The notes: generated by a model not told the origin, from the letters alone. Counted from the stretch's first letter, positions 17,371 to 26,556 are shown. The stretch: DNA of 64,000 bases from JAGNXB01 sp942490895 (GCA_942490895.1 CALNZC010000029.1:327019-391018), one strand, 5' to 3'. Translations and numbers: made by a program.

Positions 17371-17748
17371 ATGGCACGGATAGCAGGTGTTGATTTACCT
17401 AGAAATAAGCGTGGGGTCATTGGATTGACCTACATCTATGGTATTGGTCGTTCAACGGCCGCCAAGATCCTGGCGCAAGCTGAGATTGAGGAAGGCCTCA
17501 AAATTCAGGAATGGACTGATGAGCATATTCGAGTGATCTCGGGTATTGTTCAAGGCCAACTGAAAGTAGAGGGGGAACTTCGTTCAGAAGTTCAGTTGAA
17601 CATCAAGCGATTGATGGATATAGCCTCTTATCGGGGTTTGCGTCACAGAAAGGGTTTGCCGGTCAATGGTCAGCGGACCAAGACTAACGCCCGTACGCGG
17701 AAAGGGAAGCGGAAGACCGTTGCCAATAAGAAGAAAGTCACCAAGTAA
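17371..17748 (+). CDS. rpsM: 30S ribosomal protein S13
   Basis: 125 aa: MARIAGVDLPRNKRGVIGLT, GIGRSTAAKIL (helix-hairpin-helix-like) and RGLRHRKGLPVNGQRTKTNA. Head protein contacting the P-site tRNA and bridges to 50S. Intact. Confidence 0.97.
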   Translation: MARIAGVDLPRNKRGVIGLTYIYGIGRSTAAKILAQAEIEEGLKIQEWTDEHIRVISGIVQGQLKVEGELRSEVQLNIKRLMDIASYRGLRHRKGLPVNGQRTKTNARTRKGKRKTVANKKKVTK

Positions 17749-17768
17749 TCCACAATCGGCATAAGATT

Positions 17769-18158
17769 ATGGCAAAAGCAGTCAAAAAGGCGAAGAAGCG
17801 TAAAGTGAAAGTCGAATCGGAAGGTTTGGTGTTCATACAGGCTACGTTCAACAATATTATTATCTCAATTACCAACCGGGCGGGTCAGGTGGTATCCTGG
17901 GCTTCTGCTGGTAAGGCAGGATTCAAGGGTTCCAAGAAAAGCACGCCCTATGCGGCTCAGATGGCAGCTGGTAATGCAGCCCAAACGGCATCTGATGCAG
18001 GTATGCGTCATGTAGAGGTATTCATTAAAGGCCCAGGGGCCGGTCGCGAAGCAGCCATTCGTGGTCTGGACGGTGCCGGCTTGCGTGTGACCCGGATCAA
18101 GGATATGACTCCTGTTCCTCACAACGGCTGTCGCCCACCGAAACGCCGTCGCGTCTAA
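17769..18158 (+). CDS. rpsK: 30S ribosomal protein S11
   Basis: 129 aa, platform protein. ATFNNIIISITNRAGQVVSW and the C-terminal TPVPHNGCRPPKRRRV are diagnostic. Intact. Confidence 0.97.
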   Translation: MAKAVKKAKKRKVKVESEGLVFIQATFNNIIISITNRAGQVVSWASAGKAGFKGSKKSTPYAAQMAAGNAAQTASDAGMRHVEVFIKGPGAGREAAIRGLDGAGLRVTRIKDMTPVPHNGCRPPKRRRV

Positions 18159-18191
18159 TTCATCCATTCGACTTTTAATACTCAAGATACC

Positions 18192-18803
18192 ATGGCAAGA
18201 TATACTGGGCCAGCAACGAAGAAAGCACGTGCATTTGGAGAACCTATTTTCGGGTTTGACAAGGCTTTTGAACGACGGAAGTACGGACCAGGCCAACATG
18301 GCCCATCCCGTCGCCGCAAACAAAAGTCGGAATATGCTAATCAGTTGACGGAGAAGCAGAAGGCCAAGTACACATATGGTGTATTGGAGCGCCAATTCCG
18401 GAAGACGTTTGTGATGGCGACCAAGCAAAAAGGTGTTACCGGTGAGGTATTGCTGCAATTGCTGGAAGCACGTTTGGATAACACAGTTCACCGTCTCGGT
18501 CTTTCACCTACACGTCGTGGTGCCCGCCAGCTTGTTTCACACAAGCATATTATGGTCAATGGTGTCGTAACGAATATCCCTTCTTACCAACTGCGCCCAG
18601 GTGATGTTATCCAGGTACGTGGTAAGTCACGCAGCCTGGAGGTCATTCTGACCAACGCCAATGCGAAGACGGATGTCCGCAAATTCCCTTGGTTGGAATG
18701 GAATCCTGACAAATTGGAAGGCAAATTCATGGAATATCCCACACGGGAAGCGATTCCAGAAAAGATCAATGAGCAACTCATTGTTGAATTGTACTCCAAG
18801 TAA
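18192..18803 (+). CDS. rpsD: 30S ribosomal protein S4 (zinc-free form)
   Basis: 203 aa. The N-terminus MARYTGPATKKARAFGEP has no Cys cluster. The S4 RNA-binding domain reads LDNTVHRLGLSPTRRGARQL and VSHKHIMVNGVVTNIPSY. 16S rRNA assembly initiator. In the same order as usual, before rpoA. Confidence 0.97.
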   Translation: MARYTGPATKKARAFGEPIFGFDKAFERRKYGPGQHGPSRRRKQKSEYANQLTEKQKAKYTYGVLERQFRKTFVMATKQKGVTGEVLLQLLEARLDNTVHRLGLSPTRRGARQLVSHKHIMVNGVVTNIPSYQLRPGDVIQVRGKSRSLEVILTNANAKTDVRKFPWLEWNPDKLEGKFMEYPTREAIPEKINEQLIVELYSK

Positions 18804-18817
18804 TCTGGAAAGATATT

Positions 18818-18843
18818 GGAAGGACCGCGTAAGCAGTCCTTCC
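18818..18843 (+). promoter_or_regulatory. Hairpin between rpsD and rpoA
   Basis: Perfect 8-bp stem GGAAGGAC/GTCCTTCC with a 10-nt loop, in the 89-nt rpsD-rpoA gap. A T-run appears only 19 nt later (18861-18866), so it is not a classic terminator; it may be an attenuator, processing site or r-protein target. Confidence 0.4.
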
Positions 18844-18892
18844 GCATTTGTAGCCTTAGATTTTTTCCCCCTCTTAACCCTCAGGTGATCAT

Positions 18893-19892
18893 ATGAGCAT
18901 TCTTGAGTTTCAACAACCCGATAAAATTCTTCTTCAGAAGGCAAACGACTTCGAAGGAGTTTTTGAATTTAAACCTTTAGAGCCTGGTTTCGGCCAGACG
19001 ATTGGCAACTCGATTCGTCGTGTTTTGCTGTCTTCTCTCGAAGGATATGCCATCTCCGCCGTTCGGATTGGAGGTGTAGATCATGAGTTTTCCACCATTA
19101 AGGGTGTCGTTGAGGATGTGATCGAAATTGTTCTGAATCTCAAGCAGATCCGGATCAAACAGGTCATTGATGAGGAGCAGGTCGCTTCTGAGAAAATCTA
19201 TCTGACCATTTCCGGCCGTGATCAATTCAAGGCTGGCGATATCGAAGAGTTTACCAACGTGTTCAAAATCATGAACCCGGACTTGGTGATCTGTAACATG
19301 GAGTCTTTCGTGACACTGGAATTGGAACTAACCATCACCAATGGTCGTGGATATGTTCCAGCAGATGAACTTCTGGATAAGGATGCAGCCATTGGCGTAC
19401 TGCCTGTGGATGCGATCTATACACCGATCAAAAATGTTTCATATCAACGTTGGGAATACTCGTGTTGGACAACGTACTGACTACGAAATGCTGACGCTAG
19501 AGGTTCAAACGGATGGAACCATTCATCCGGAAGAAGCGGTCAAAGAAGCAGCAAAGATCCTGATTCAGCACCTGATGTTGATCAGTGATGAAAATATCAC
19601 CTTTGACGAGTGCACGAGTCGCGGATAAGCGATCGTGGATGAACATGTACTGCACATGCGTAAGTTGCTCAAGACATCTCTTGAAGATCTTGAGCTGTCT
19701 GTACGTGCCTACAACTGCTTGAAGGCAGCCAAGATCAACACACTGGCCGAATTGGTGCAGTATGACATGCACGAATTGCTGAAGTTCAGAAACTTTGGTA
19801 AGAAGTCATTGGTCGAAATCGAAGAATTGCTCCAGGACAAAGGATTGACCTTTGGCATGGATATTTCAAAATACAAACTGGACGAAGAGTAA
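18893..19892 (+). CDS. rpoA: RNA polymerase alpha subunit (frameshifted)
   Basis: The alpha NTD reads MSILEFQQPDKILLQKANDF and GFGQTIGNSIRRVLLSSLEG, with VRIGGVDHEFSTIKGV. One extra base near 19447 diverts the frame; the next frame gives GNTRVGQRTDYEMLTLEVQT. A stop at 19626-19628 then interrupts the linker. Reading 19608-19630 with two compensating indels gives DEARVADKAIVDEHV instead. The alpha CTD follows (LEDLELSVRAYNCLKAAKIN) and ends YKLDEE at 19892. Repaired length is about 332 residues, normal. Since the gene is essential, consensus error is the likely cause. Confidence 0.88.
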
Positions 19893-19965
19893 GTCCTCCT
19901 TTTATCACCTGCAATAATCGTTATGAGTTTGCGGACTCCGATGTTGCGACGTTAACTAATCTATC

Positions 19966-20472
19966 ATGAGACACGGTAAGAAGCACAACCACCTAAGTCG
20001 GAAAGTAGGTCACAGAAGGGCCCTTCTGTTGAACCTGAGTAACGCCTTGATCCTGCACAAGCGGATCAATACCACACTGGCGAAGGCCAAGGCTTTGCGC
20101 GTACACATTGAGCCATTGATTACCAAGGGCAAATCGAATACGATGCACAATCGTCGTGTCGTGTTCTCTTATCTGCAGGATAAGGAGTCGATCAAGGAGT
20201 TGTTCGGCCCGATTGCTGAAAAAGTGGCCAATCGTCCGGGTGGTTATCTGCGAATCCTGAAAACTGGATTTCGTCGTGGAGACGGTGCCGAGATGGCCAT
20301 GATTGAATTTGTTGACTTCAATACATCATACGTCAAGCCTGGCCAGGATGGTGGTGATGCAAAGAAGAAGCGTACTCGTCGTGGAGGCAAGAAGTCTGAA
20401 GGCGCTGTAGCCGCTACATCAGGTGCTCCTGTTGCGACGAAATCTAAAGAGACCTCCTCAGAAGAGGAATAA
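19966..20472 (+). CDS. rplQ: 50S ribosomal protein L17 with charged C-terminal extension
   Basis: 168 aa. The L17 core is MRHGKKHNHLSRKVGHRRAL to about residue 120; NRPGGYLRILKTGFRRGDGA is typical. After that comes a low-complexity tail of Lys/Arg/Gly, Ala/Thr and a final EEE. Last gene of the translation cluster, followed by a terminator. Confidence 0.96.
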   Translation: MRHGKKHNHLSRKVGHRRALLLNLSNALILHKRINTTLAKAKALRVHIEPLITKGKSNTMHNRRVVFSYLQDKESIKELFGPIAEKVANRPGGYLRILKTGFRRGDGAEMAMIEFVDFNTSYVKPGQDGGDAKKKRTRRGGKKSEGAVAATSGAPVATKSKETSSEEE

Positions 20473-20496
20473 GGTTTACTTCATAGAAGTTATTCA

Positions 20497-20527
20497 GGGC
20501 AGGATTCATACGGATTCTGCCCTTTTT
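20497..20527 (+). terminator. Intrinsic terminator after rplQ
   Basis: Stem GGGCAG/CTGCCC extended inwards by GATT/GATT with two G-T pairs, then TTTTT at 20523-20527. Ends the plus-strand ribosomal run, 24 nt after the rplQ stop. Confidence 0.8.
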
Positions 20528-20701
20528 GTTTGCCCTTAGTAGAAACGGACCTGAAAAACCTGAAAGAATCATTCTGGTCTCAAACCAGGTTTACACGACT
20601 GAGGATGCATACTTATAGCTATGAGCTGTGCCGGGTTTGACTCATTGAAATGCCTGACTCAGCGTTTGCTGGAAAAGTAAAATATGCGGGAGATCGAATG
20701 A

Positions 20702-23224
20702 TCAGAATTCGACAACGAAGGAACCCTTGATCCCATACTGAGCTACGCCGGGATGATCCAGGTAGGTAAACCGTCGGATCACATCGATCCGCAAAATCTT
20801 GAAAATATTGCTGATCCCGATACTGGCTTCGATATAAGGCTTCTTTTCTAAAGTATATGTCAGTGGGGTGCCATCTTCCTGTTGTGGGAATTGGAGGAGA
20901 TTTGGATCGTTGGTACTTCGGTTTTCTGAAGAAATCCCGCCATACAAGACTTTGACTGCCAGAACCTCCCGAAGATGAAGGCGTTTGATGAGTGGGATCT
21001 TATTGACAAAGAATCCATTGAAATATTGATTCACCGTAAGTGCGACATACCGGTCACTGACAAACTCCAGGAAGTTCATCATATTGTAATTCGCAGATTG
21101 GTAAAAATAGCTTTGATTGGCCCTGTGGAGGACCAGGAAAGGGTAGGGGACCTTACCCAGAATGGCACCTGCTTCCAGGATGGTGGAATTGTATCCAAAC
21201 GGAGGGACATTGGTGAATTTCTGTAGAAGAATCCCGATATCATCATAGTCAAACTGGCCTCCGGGAACATTGGCAAATGAATGGGCATATCGCAATTGGC
21301 CGATAAAGCGATAAGAGATTCGGGAACGGGCGCCACCAATACCCTGATAGATATTCTCACCAGGTGCATAGCGAAGCAGAACGACACTTCGCATGGATTG
21401 AAGGGATGCAGGGGGAGTGGATATGCCGTCGGATGGGATGAATGCTAACGCTCCTGCTGGTTCAAGGGTTTCCTGTTCAAGGCCGACCTGAAAGGAGAAT
21501 TGACTCTTGAATTCTCGTTCGTAGGTCAATTTGGAGAGTTTGGTATACAAAAGTCGGTCATTGCGCCCTCGAGTAATGGAAGTTCCCAGTGTATTGTTGA
21601 GGTTTTGATTCTGGCCTGGCAGGGAAAGGCGTTCTTCGAAAGAACCGGTGATCCGATTTAGTGGGAATCTGTGGTAGGCTGTTTTGCCAGTGGCTATTGC
21701 GAAATTTCCACCAAATTTCCAGCGCTCGTCTCCAAAGCCGTAGCTGGCGGAGGCTCCAACCTGCCAGCGTTCACTGAGCGTGGGTCTGGTCCGGGCACCA
21801 AGCCGAAGCCGGATCTTTTCGATATCATTGAAAGCCAGGAATGTAGGGAGTGGACCGACCTCTACTCCCGGCGCTACATCGATATAGCCACCCGTGACCA
21901 ATCGACCGACCTTCGTCATGATGATGAACCAGGGCATATGGATCAGACTGTCCATATTGGTATATGCCTTTTGTTCAGGAGGCGTAAGCGGTATCCCATG
22001 GGTTTCCCAGTAGAGGGTATCCGTAGCACGGGCCTCTGGGTCCTTTACCTGAATCGTTGGGTTGTTGGAGAATAACTCAGGATCATCAGGAAGTGGTTCG
22101 TTGATGCGAATATGGCGATGATCGACAAATCGCTGGCTGAACACACCCATACCCTTTGAGGTGATCCCGAAGTACATTCTAAAATCTTCCTGAGCGATCA
22201 TGTAATGGCCGCTGGGCTGCTGTTCATAGCGTTGTTCGACGGTCAGGTGCTGGACCCAGTTCAGATTCGCCTGAGGGTTGATCGTGAAACGAATACCGGT
22301 GACGGGATATGTGCTGTCTAATGCGACATATAACTCCCCCTGGAGGTACATGTCGTACTTATTTCTAGGGTAGAATTCCAGTTTGACCACCTTATGGCCA
22401 TTCTGTTCGATGGTATCCACCGGGTAATACCGATAGAGTAAAGGCGCGGTATTGGAAATCGGGCTGGGGAACTTATTGGTTAGCAGCAGGATATTCGGAT
22501 CATAAATATCAATCGGTTGGTATAGATATTGAGTGCCTTTGTCAATACCATCATCATCCATAAACCCATGAAAGCGAACGGATTTGGTGGCTTTGGTTAA
22601 CCTTTGTTGACGTGATGGCGGGTCCTGGCTGAAAACATCATAGATGTTCTCCTGCACGAATAGCGGGACGACGTCGATTTGTTCGATCTTGTTGCTGTCT
22701 ACATTTTCCCAGAGGAAGCGGATCTTGCGGAAGATGCGCCGATTCATGGTCTTCTTCGGGATGTTGCCAAACCCGATCACCATTTTCTCATATTGCTCCT
22801 CCTGAAAGGTGGGGAGGTTGGCCACCCTGTTCTTATCCCGGTTGTCCACCACCAGTCGGATCAATTCAACCGCCGGATTATCCTTGTTGGAATAACGTTT
22901 GGGCTTTACTGTGACCTCCTGCATCTCGTAGATGGCCGGTTGTAATTGGGCATCATGAATCTGATTCCTGTCGTTGTTGATGCGGATTTCCAATGGGGCA
23001 TATCCGATGGCTTCAATTCGGATAAAGGGGTAAGGTCTTTTCAGGTCGAATTCGTATTGGCCGTTGACATCTGTGGTAGTTGCTTCTTCAGCATTGCCCG
23101 CCACGACAGTGGCGAAGGGAACGGTTTCGCCGGTTTCGACATCCGTAACTGTTCCCGTAATGGTCCATTGGGCAGACAATAGAACAGGAAAGAGACAGAA
23201 CGTAAAAAGTAAAACTCTTATCAT
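20702..23224 (-). CDS. DUF5686 / carboxypeptidase-regulatory-like domain outer membrane protein
   Basis: I chose the ATG at 23224 since it gives a signal peptide, MIRVLLFTFCLFPVLLSAQ, and 840 aa. Residues about 22-110 form a CarboxypepD_reg-like Ig fold (ITGTVTDVETGETVPFATV). The KDNPAVELIRLVVDNRDKN segment is a hallmark of DUF5686. The C-terminal half alternates like a TonB-receptor-type beta barrel and ends in an aromatic residue (YGIKGSFVVEF), as outer membrane proteins do. Function unknown; common in Bacteroidota. Convergent with rplQ. Confidence 0.85.
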   Translation of the reverse strand: MIRVLLFTFCLFPVLLSAQWTITGTVTDVETGETVPFATVVAGNAEEATTTDVNGQYEFDLKRPYPFIRIEAIGYAPLEIRINNDRNQIHDAQLQPAIYEMQEVTVKPKRYSNKDNPAVELIRLVVDNRDKNRVANLPTFQEEQYEKMVIGFGNIPKKTMNRRIFRKIRFLWENVDSNKIEQIDVVPLFVQENIYDVFSQDPPSRQQRLTKATKSVRFHGFMDDDGIDKGTQYLYQPIDIYDPNILLLTNKFPSPISNTAPLLYRYYPVDTIEQNGHKVVKLEFYPRNKYDMYLQGELYVALDSTYPVTGIRFTINPQANLNWVQHLTVEQRYEQQPSGHYMIAQEDFRMYFGITSKGMGVFSQRFVDHRHIRINEPLPDDPELFSNNPTIQVKDPEARATDTLYWETHGIPLTPPEQKAYTNMDSLIHMPWFIIMTKVGRLVTGGYIDVAPGVEVGPLPTFLAFNDIEKIRLRLGARTRPTLSERWQVGASASYGFGDERWKFGGNFAIATGKTAYHRFPLNRITGSFEERLSLPGQNQNLNNTLGTSITRGRNDRLLYTKLSKLTYEREFKSQFSFQVGLEQETLEPAGALAFIPSDGISTPPASLQSMRSVVLLRYAPGENIYQGIGGARSRISYRFIGQLRYAHSFANVPGGQFDYDDIGILLQKFTNVPPFGYNSTILEAGAILGKVPYPFLVLHRANQSYFYQSANYNMMNFLEFVSDRYVALTVNQYFNGFFVNKIPLIKRLHLREVLAVKVLYGGISSENRSTNDPNLLQFPQQEDGTPLTYTLEKKPYIEASIGISNIFKILRIDVIRRFTYLDHPGVAQYGIKGSFVVEF

Positions 23225-23400
23225 AGATTTCCGGGCGGTCAATTCAATGCAATTGGGTGATATCAGACAAGTCCTGGTTGCCCGGCAAAGAGAACGCAAG
23301 ATACGGGGTTCTTGTTTCTCAGGTAAAAGGATAAACAGACCTTTTGTGTCGTTCGTTTATCGGATACATGGAGCAAATGATGCACGTGTCAAAAGATAAA

Positions 23401-23428
23401 GAGGCAAGATGGGAGTCCATCCTGCCTC
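23401..23428 (-). terminator. Intrinsic terminator after the VWA gene
   Basis: Stem GAGGCA/TGCCTC with an inner GATGG/CCATC pair, 20 nt past the minus-strand stop at 23448; on that strand it is followed by TTTATCTTTT. Confidence 0.7.
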
Positions 23429-23447
23429 ATTTTATACTTGGGATGAT

Positions 23448-25415
23448 CTACTCATGATGAGCAGTTGAGCGTTGTATGGTCGCTGCCAGATCGATCAATT
23501 CAAGAAGTTCATTCCGGAAAGGGTCGTTTTTTGGAATGTCACTTTTTGCAATATCCTCATGCAAGTTCGTGTAGGTTAAATTCCCTTTCCATTCAGAATC
23601 TCTGAGTAAGAGTCCAAAGCTGGAGACAATGGACGCCCATTTGAAATCCTGGTTGACTTCATGTTCTGATTTTATATCAAGTTGGATGGTGTGTGTGTAG
23701 AGTTGGCTTTTCCTTTGTTTGGGAAGTTTATACCGAAACTTCACGGTAGCCAGTTCACGTCTCAATGAACGAGCGTTTGGTGTCGTCCACTGATACCTCA
23801 GCTTACTCGTATGCGCAAGTGAGGAATCAGCCGTCAGGCCGGCAGGTATAATTTCGTAGAGTGCCGTAACGGCATGGCCAGCGCCCATATCACCAGCATC
23901 CTTTTGATCATCATCAAAATCTTCGCGGTTCAATAGTCTATTCTCATAGCCAATCAACCGATACCCTTCTACGTGAGATGGATTGAATTCGATCTGCAGT
24001 TTGACATCCTTTGCTACAGTAAATAATGTGCTTCCAAATTCCTGGACAAATACCCTTTTTGCTTCTTCAATTTGGTCAATGTAGAAGTGATTTCCGTTCC
24101 CGGCATCTGCCAGTTTTTGCATTTTATTGTCCTTGTAATTCCCTACCCCAAAACAGAGGACGCTGAGGAATACACCGGATTCTCTTTCTTTTTCAATCAA
24201 TCGGACCATTTCAGCATCGCTACTCAACCCAACATTGAAGTCACCGTCAGTGGCCAGGATCACCCTGTTGTTTCCATCTTCAATGAAACTATTCCGTGCA
24301 GTTTGATAGGCTAGCTTGAGACCGGCGCCACCTGCGGTTGATCCACCGGATTCAAGGCGATCAATGGCGGCAAGGATGAGCTCTTTTTGATCACCTGCAG
24401 TTGGTTGCAGTACCAATCCGGCGGCACCGGCATAGACAACAATGGAGACTTGGTCAATTGGTCGAATTTGTAGAGCCAACAATCGGAAAGCTTTTTTCAA
24501 CAGAGGCAACTTGTTCCAGGCATTCATGCTTCCAGATACATCAATGAGAAAGACCAAGTTGGCAGGTGCGAGAGAATCAACATCAATCTTTTGGCTGGAC
24601 AGGCCTAGTTGGAGAAGATAATGTTCAGCATTCCAGGGGCAGGGCCCGATCTGATCGGTTATCGATACGGGATCCGTGCCAATAGGCGGTGGATAGTCGT
24701 ATTTGAAATAGTTGATCATTTCTTCAATACGGATGGCATCTTTTGGTGGCAATTGACCACTTCTTAGATATCGACGAATATTTGAATAAGATGCAGCATC
24801 AACGTCAATGGAAAATGTGGACAAAGGCTCGTCTGTTGTTCTCCGAAAACGGTTTTCTTGAATGGGGTCGTAATCCTCTGTATTGGGTTGTGATAGGGTA
24901 GATGGTGATCTTCTGCGTTGGTTCGTGTTCAGTCCAGGGGAAGGAGTTCCTGTGATGCGAATTCCATCTATATAGTAGTTCGTCGCATTCGACCGACTGC
25001 CTCGAATTCTTCCCGTCGTAGAATTAGATCGATCAAAGCAGTTTTGTTCCAGAAGCGGGACACGAAAGGCGGTGACCGTGATGGTTTCTAAGTTAATACT
25101 CTCAGTTAGTTTGATGGTAATGGATTTTTGTTCCTGTTCACCGAGATGGATGTTATCCAACCTGCAGGTTTGCAAGCCGACATAAGCGACTTCAATCTGA
25201 TACGTCCCTGTATCGAGGGGCATAAATTGAAACTTTCCGTTTAGGTCTGTCAGTGTTCCGGTCAATAGCGCCCCGTTTTTGTGGAGTGCCACACTAGCAG
25301 AAAGGAGAGGTTCGCCACTTTCGCTGGTTACCATTCCTGAAATGGAAGATCCTTGTTGAGTGCTGTGGCCCAGTGAAATCAGCAGGAAAAATAGGAGATA
25401 GGCAATGTTTTTCAT
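23448..25415 (-). CDS. VWA (YfbK-type) protein with regulatory-like and plug-like N-terminal segments
   Basis: 655 aa with a signal peptide (MKNIAYLLFFLLISLGHS). Order: carboxypeptidase regulatory-like domain at about 22-105 (ISGMVTSESGEPLLSASVAL); a short TonB-plug-like stretch at about 110-157 (ETITVTAF... IRGSRSNATNYYIDGIRITG) with the middle of a plug missing; a YfbK-type vWF_A N-terminal segment at 195-245 (FSIDVDAASYSNIRRYLRSG); a VWA domain whose MIDAS DVSGSM is at 292-297; and a DUF3520-like C-terminus. The VWA should bind a divalent metal and a protein ligand at the cell surface or periplasm. Role unknown. Confidence 0.85.
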   Translation of the reverse strand: MKNIAYLLFFLLISLGHSTQQGSSISGMVTSESGEPLLSASVALHKNGALLTGTLTDLNGKFQFMPLDTGTYQIEVAYVGLQTCRLDNIHLGEQEQKSITIKLTESINLETITVTAFRVPLLEQNCFDRSNSTTGRIRGSRSNATNYYIDGIRITGTPSPGLNTNQRRRSPSTLSQPNTEDYDPIQENRFRRTTDEPLSTFSIDVDAASYSNIRRYLRSGQLPPKDAIRIEEMINYFKYDYPPPIGTDPVSITDQIGPCPWNAEHYLLQLGLSSQKIDVDSLAPANLVFLIDVSGSMNAWNKLPLLKKAFRLLALQIRPIDQVSIVVYAGAAGLVLQPTAGDQKELILAAIDRLESGGSTAGGAGLKLAYQTARNSFIEDGNNRVILATDGDFNVGLSSDAEMVRLIEKERESGVFLSVLCFGVGNYKDNKMQKLADAGNGNHFYIDQIEEAKRVFVQEFGSTLFTVAKDVKLQIEFNPSHVEGYRLIGYENRLLNREDFDDDQKDAGDMGAGHAVTALYEIIPAGLTADSSLAHTSKLRYQWTTPNARSLRRELATVKFRYKLPKQRKSQLYTHTIQLDIKSEHEVNQDFKWASIVSSFGLLLRDSEWKGNLTYTNLHEDIAKSDIPKNDPFRNELLELIDLAATIQRSTAHHE

Positions 25416-25524
25416 AATCGAGATTTACATGAATGACGGAATCATGTATTGCCAGCCCCTATTTATGGTATGCGATTTAGTCCCAAATGTCGTCAAGATG
25501 GCAAAGTAAATGCTGGGGTGGGAA

Positions 25525-25546
25525 GGCATCTGCGCGAATCCCAATT
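25525..25546 (-). repeat. tRNA 5'-half remnant behind GIY-YIG copy A1
   Basis: On the minus strand TTGGGATTCGCGCAGATGCC matches the start of the tRNA-like unit at 26524 (TTGGGATTCGCTCAGCTGGC) but then diverges. It lies just after the GIY-YIG stop, as in the other two units, so it is probably the decayed last member of the array. Confidence 0.5.
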
Positions 25547-25554
25547 GATGTTTG

Positions 25555-25830
25555 TTACCCAGGAAGAGGGAACGGATTGCAAGTATACTCCTGGATCAAA
25601 GGAAGAAAAGCGGATCGTTTCTTTTGCTTCTTCAGATGGGATTCAAAAGCCCTGGCCTCCTGGAATGTCGGAAAAGATTGAGAATAGACAAGGAGCCAAG
25701 GCGTGCCTGATGCGGTTGATTTGGAATAACCCTGGTTGTGTCTGAAAAGACGATCGCGAAGGTGCTGAGAAGCACCGATGTAGAACCGATCCCTGGAAGG
25801 CGAGAAAAGGATGTAGACGAATGCGGCCAT
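25555..25830 (-). CDS. Small GIY-YIG nuclease, copy A1
   Basis: 91 aa from ATG 25830, a stand-alone UvrC/YhbQ-type GIY-YIG domain: FVYILFS and FYIGAS form the two tyrosine modules, LRDRLFRHN carries the conserved Arg and His/Asn, and EARAFESHLKKQKK the conserved Glu helix. Almost identical to copy A2, so recently duplicated. The start is about 10 nt behind a tRNA-type terminator hairpin, so expression would need read-through from the tRNA transcript. No other domain and no signal peptide. Substrate unknown. Confidence 0.8.
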   Translation of the reverse strand: MAAFVYILFSPSRDRFYIGASQHLRDRLFRHNQGYSKSTASGTPWLLVYSQSFPTFQEARAFESHLKKQKKRSAFLPLIQEYTCNPFPLPG

Positions 25831-25839
25831 AAATAAAAA

Positions 25840-25863
25840 AGACCCCTCCGAATGAAGGGGCCT
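25840..25863 (-). terminator. tRNA-unit terminator, copy 1
   Basis: Minus-strand hairpin GGCCCCTTCATTCGGAGGGG followed by TCTTTTTT. One stem base differs from the two sister copies (GACC for GGCC), weakening the foot of the stem. Confidence 0.65.
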
Positions 25864-25872
25864 TGAAGGTGG

Positions 25873-26033
25873 TGGAGGATAACCGCCTGCGGCGGTCAGG
25901 CCGGAGTCGAATGCTGACGATCCGCCAAAGGGCTGATGTCTGCATCCGGACAATCGTCAGCAGACGGCTCGTCCGGGCCGGTGACCTTCCCGCCTTGGAG
26001 GCGGGACGCTCTAGGTAGCTGAGCTAATCTCAG
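25873..26033 (-). repeat. tRNA-like unit 5, interrupted by palindromes
   Basis: Reads AGATTAGCTCAGCT at the D-arm and ends ATCCTCCA like the tRNA-Ala 3' end, but is 161 nt long instead of 74. The anticodon-arm position holds a perfect palindrome (TCCCGCCT-TGG-AGGCGGGA at 25988-26006). The T-arm is split by about 68 nt in the T-loop, and a 19-nt insert next to the T-stem holds ACCGCC-TGC-GGCGGT (25882-25896). A working tRNA is unlikely. Confidence 0.65.
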
Positions 26034-26044
26034 ATTGGAACTAT

Positions 26045-26320
26045 TTACACAGGAAGTGGAAAAGGATTGGAAGTGTAGTCCTGGATCAAAGGAAGAAAAG
26101 CGGATCGTTTCTTTTGCTTCTTCAGATGGGATTCAAAAGCCCTGGCCTCCTGGAATGTCGGAAAAGATTGAGAATAGACAAGGAGCCAAGGTTTGCCTGA
26201 TGCGGTTGATTTGGAATAACCCTGGTTGTGTCTGAAAAGACGATCGCGAAGATGCTGAGAAGCACCGATGTAGAACCGATCCCTGGAAGGCGAGAAAAGG
26301 ATGTAGAAGAAAGCGGCCAT
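26045..26320 (-). CDS. Small GIY-YIG nuclease, copy A2
   Basis: 91 aa, starting MAAFFYILFSPSRDRFYIGA; differs from copy A1 at only a few residues (for instance FF for FV near the start, QDYTSN for QEYTCN near the end). Same motifs: YIL, YIG, the Arg in LRDRLFRHN and Glu in EARAFESHLKK. Begins about 10 nt downstream of a tRNA-type terminator and ends 12 nt before tRNA-like unit 5. Confidence 0.8.
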   Translation of the reverse strand: MAAFFYILFSPSRDRFYIGASQHLRDRLFRHNQGYSKSTASGKPWLLVYSQSFPTFQEARAFESHLKKQKKRSAFLPLIQDYTSNPFPLPV

Positions 26321-26329
26321 AAATAAAAA

Positions 26330-26354
26330 AAGGCCCCTCCGAATGAAGGGGCCT
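26330..26354 (-). terminator. tRNA-unit terminator, copy 2
   Basis: Minus strand AAGGCCCCT...AGGGGCCTT followed by TTTTT; lies between tRNA-like unit 4 and GIY-YIG copy A2. Confidence 0.75.
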
Positions 26355-26363
26355 TGAAGGTGG

Positions 26364-26524
26364 TGGAGGATAACCGCCTGCGGCGGTCAGGCCGGAGTCG
26401 AATGCTGACGATCCGCCAAAGGGCGGATGTCTGCATCCGGACAATCGTCCGCAGACGGCTCGTCCGGGCCGGTGACCTTCCCGCCCTCAAGGCGGGACGC
26501 TCTAGCCAGCTGAGCGAATCCCAA
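26364..26524 (-). repeat. tRNA-like unit 4, interrupted by palindromes
   Basis: Also 161 nt with the same insertion sites as unit 5. The D-arm is intact (CGCTCAGCTGGCTAGAGCG). The anticodon-arm position is TCCCGCC-CTCAA-GGCGGGA (26479-26497, plus-strand sense). T-loop insert includes a perfect ATCCGCC-AAAG-GGCGGAT (26411-26428); a second insert has ACCGCC-TGC-GGCGGT (26373-26387). Ends ATCCTCCA. The palindromes are better preserved here than in unit 5. Confidence 0.65.
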
Positions 26525-26556
26525 TATTTGGATGGAATAGAGTTATAAATAAACCA

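Noticed and set aside
25988..26497. Reading tRNA-like units 4 and 5 as tRNA-Ser(TGA) and tRNA-Trp(CCA)
   Set aside because: The putative anticodons fall inside palindrome loops, the T-arms are interrupted by long inserts, and unit 4 lacks the long variable arm of tRNA-Ser.
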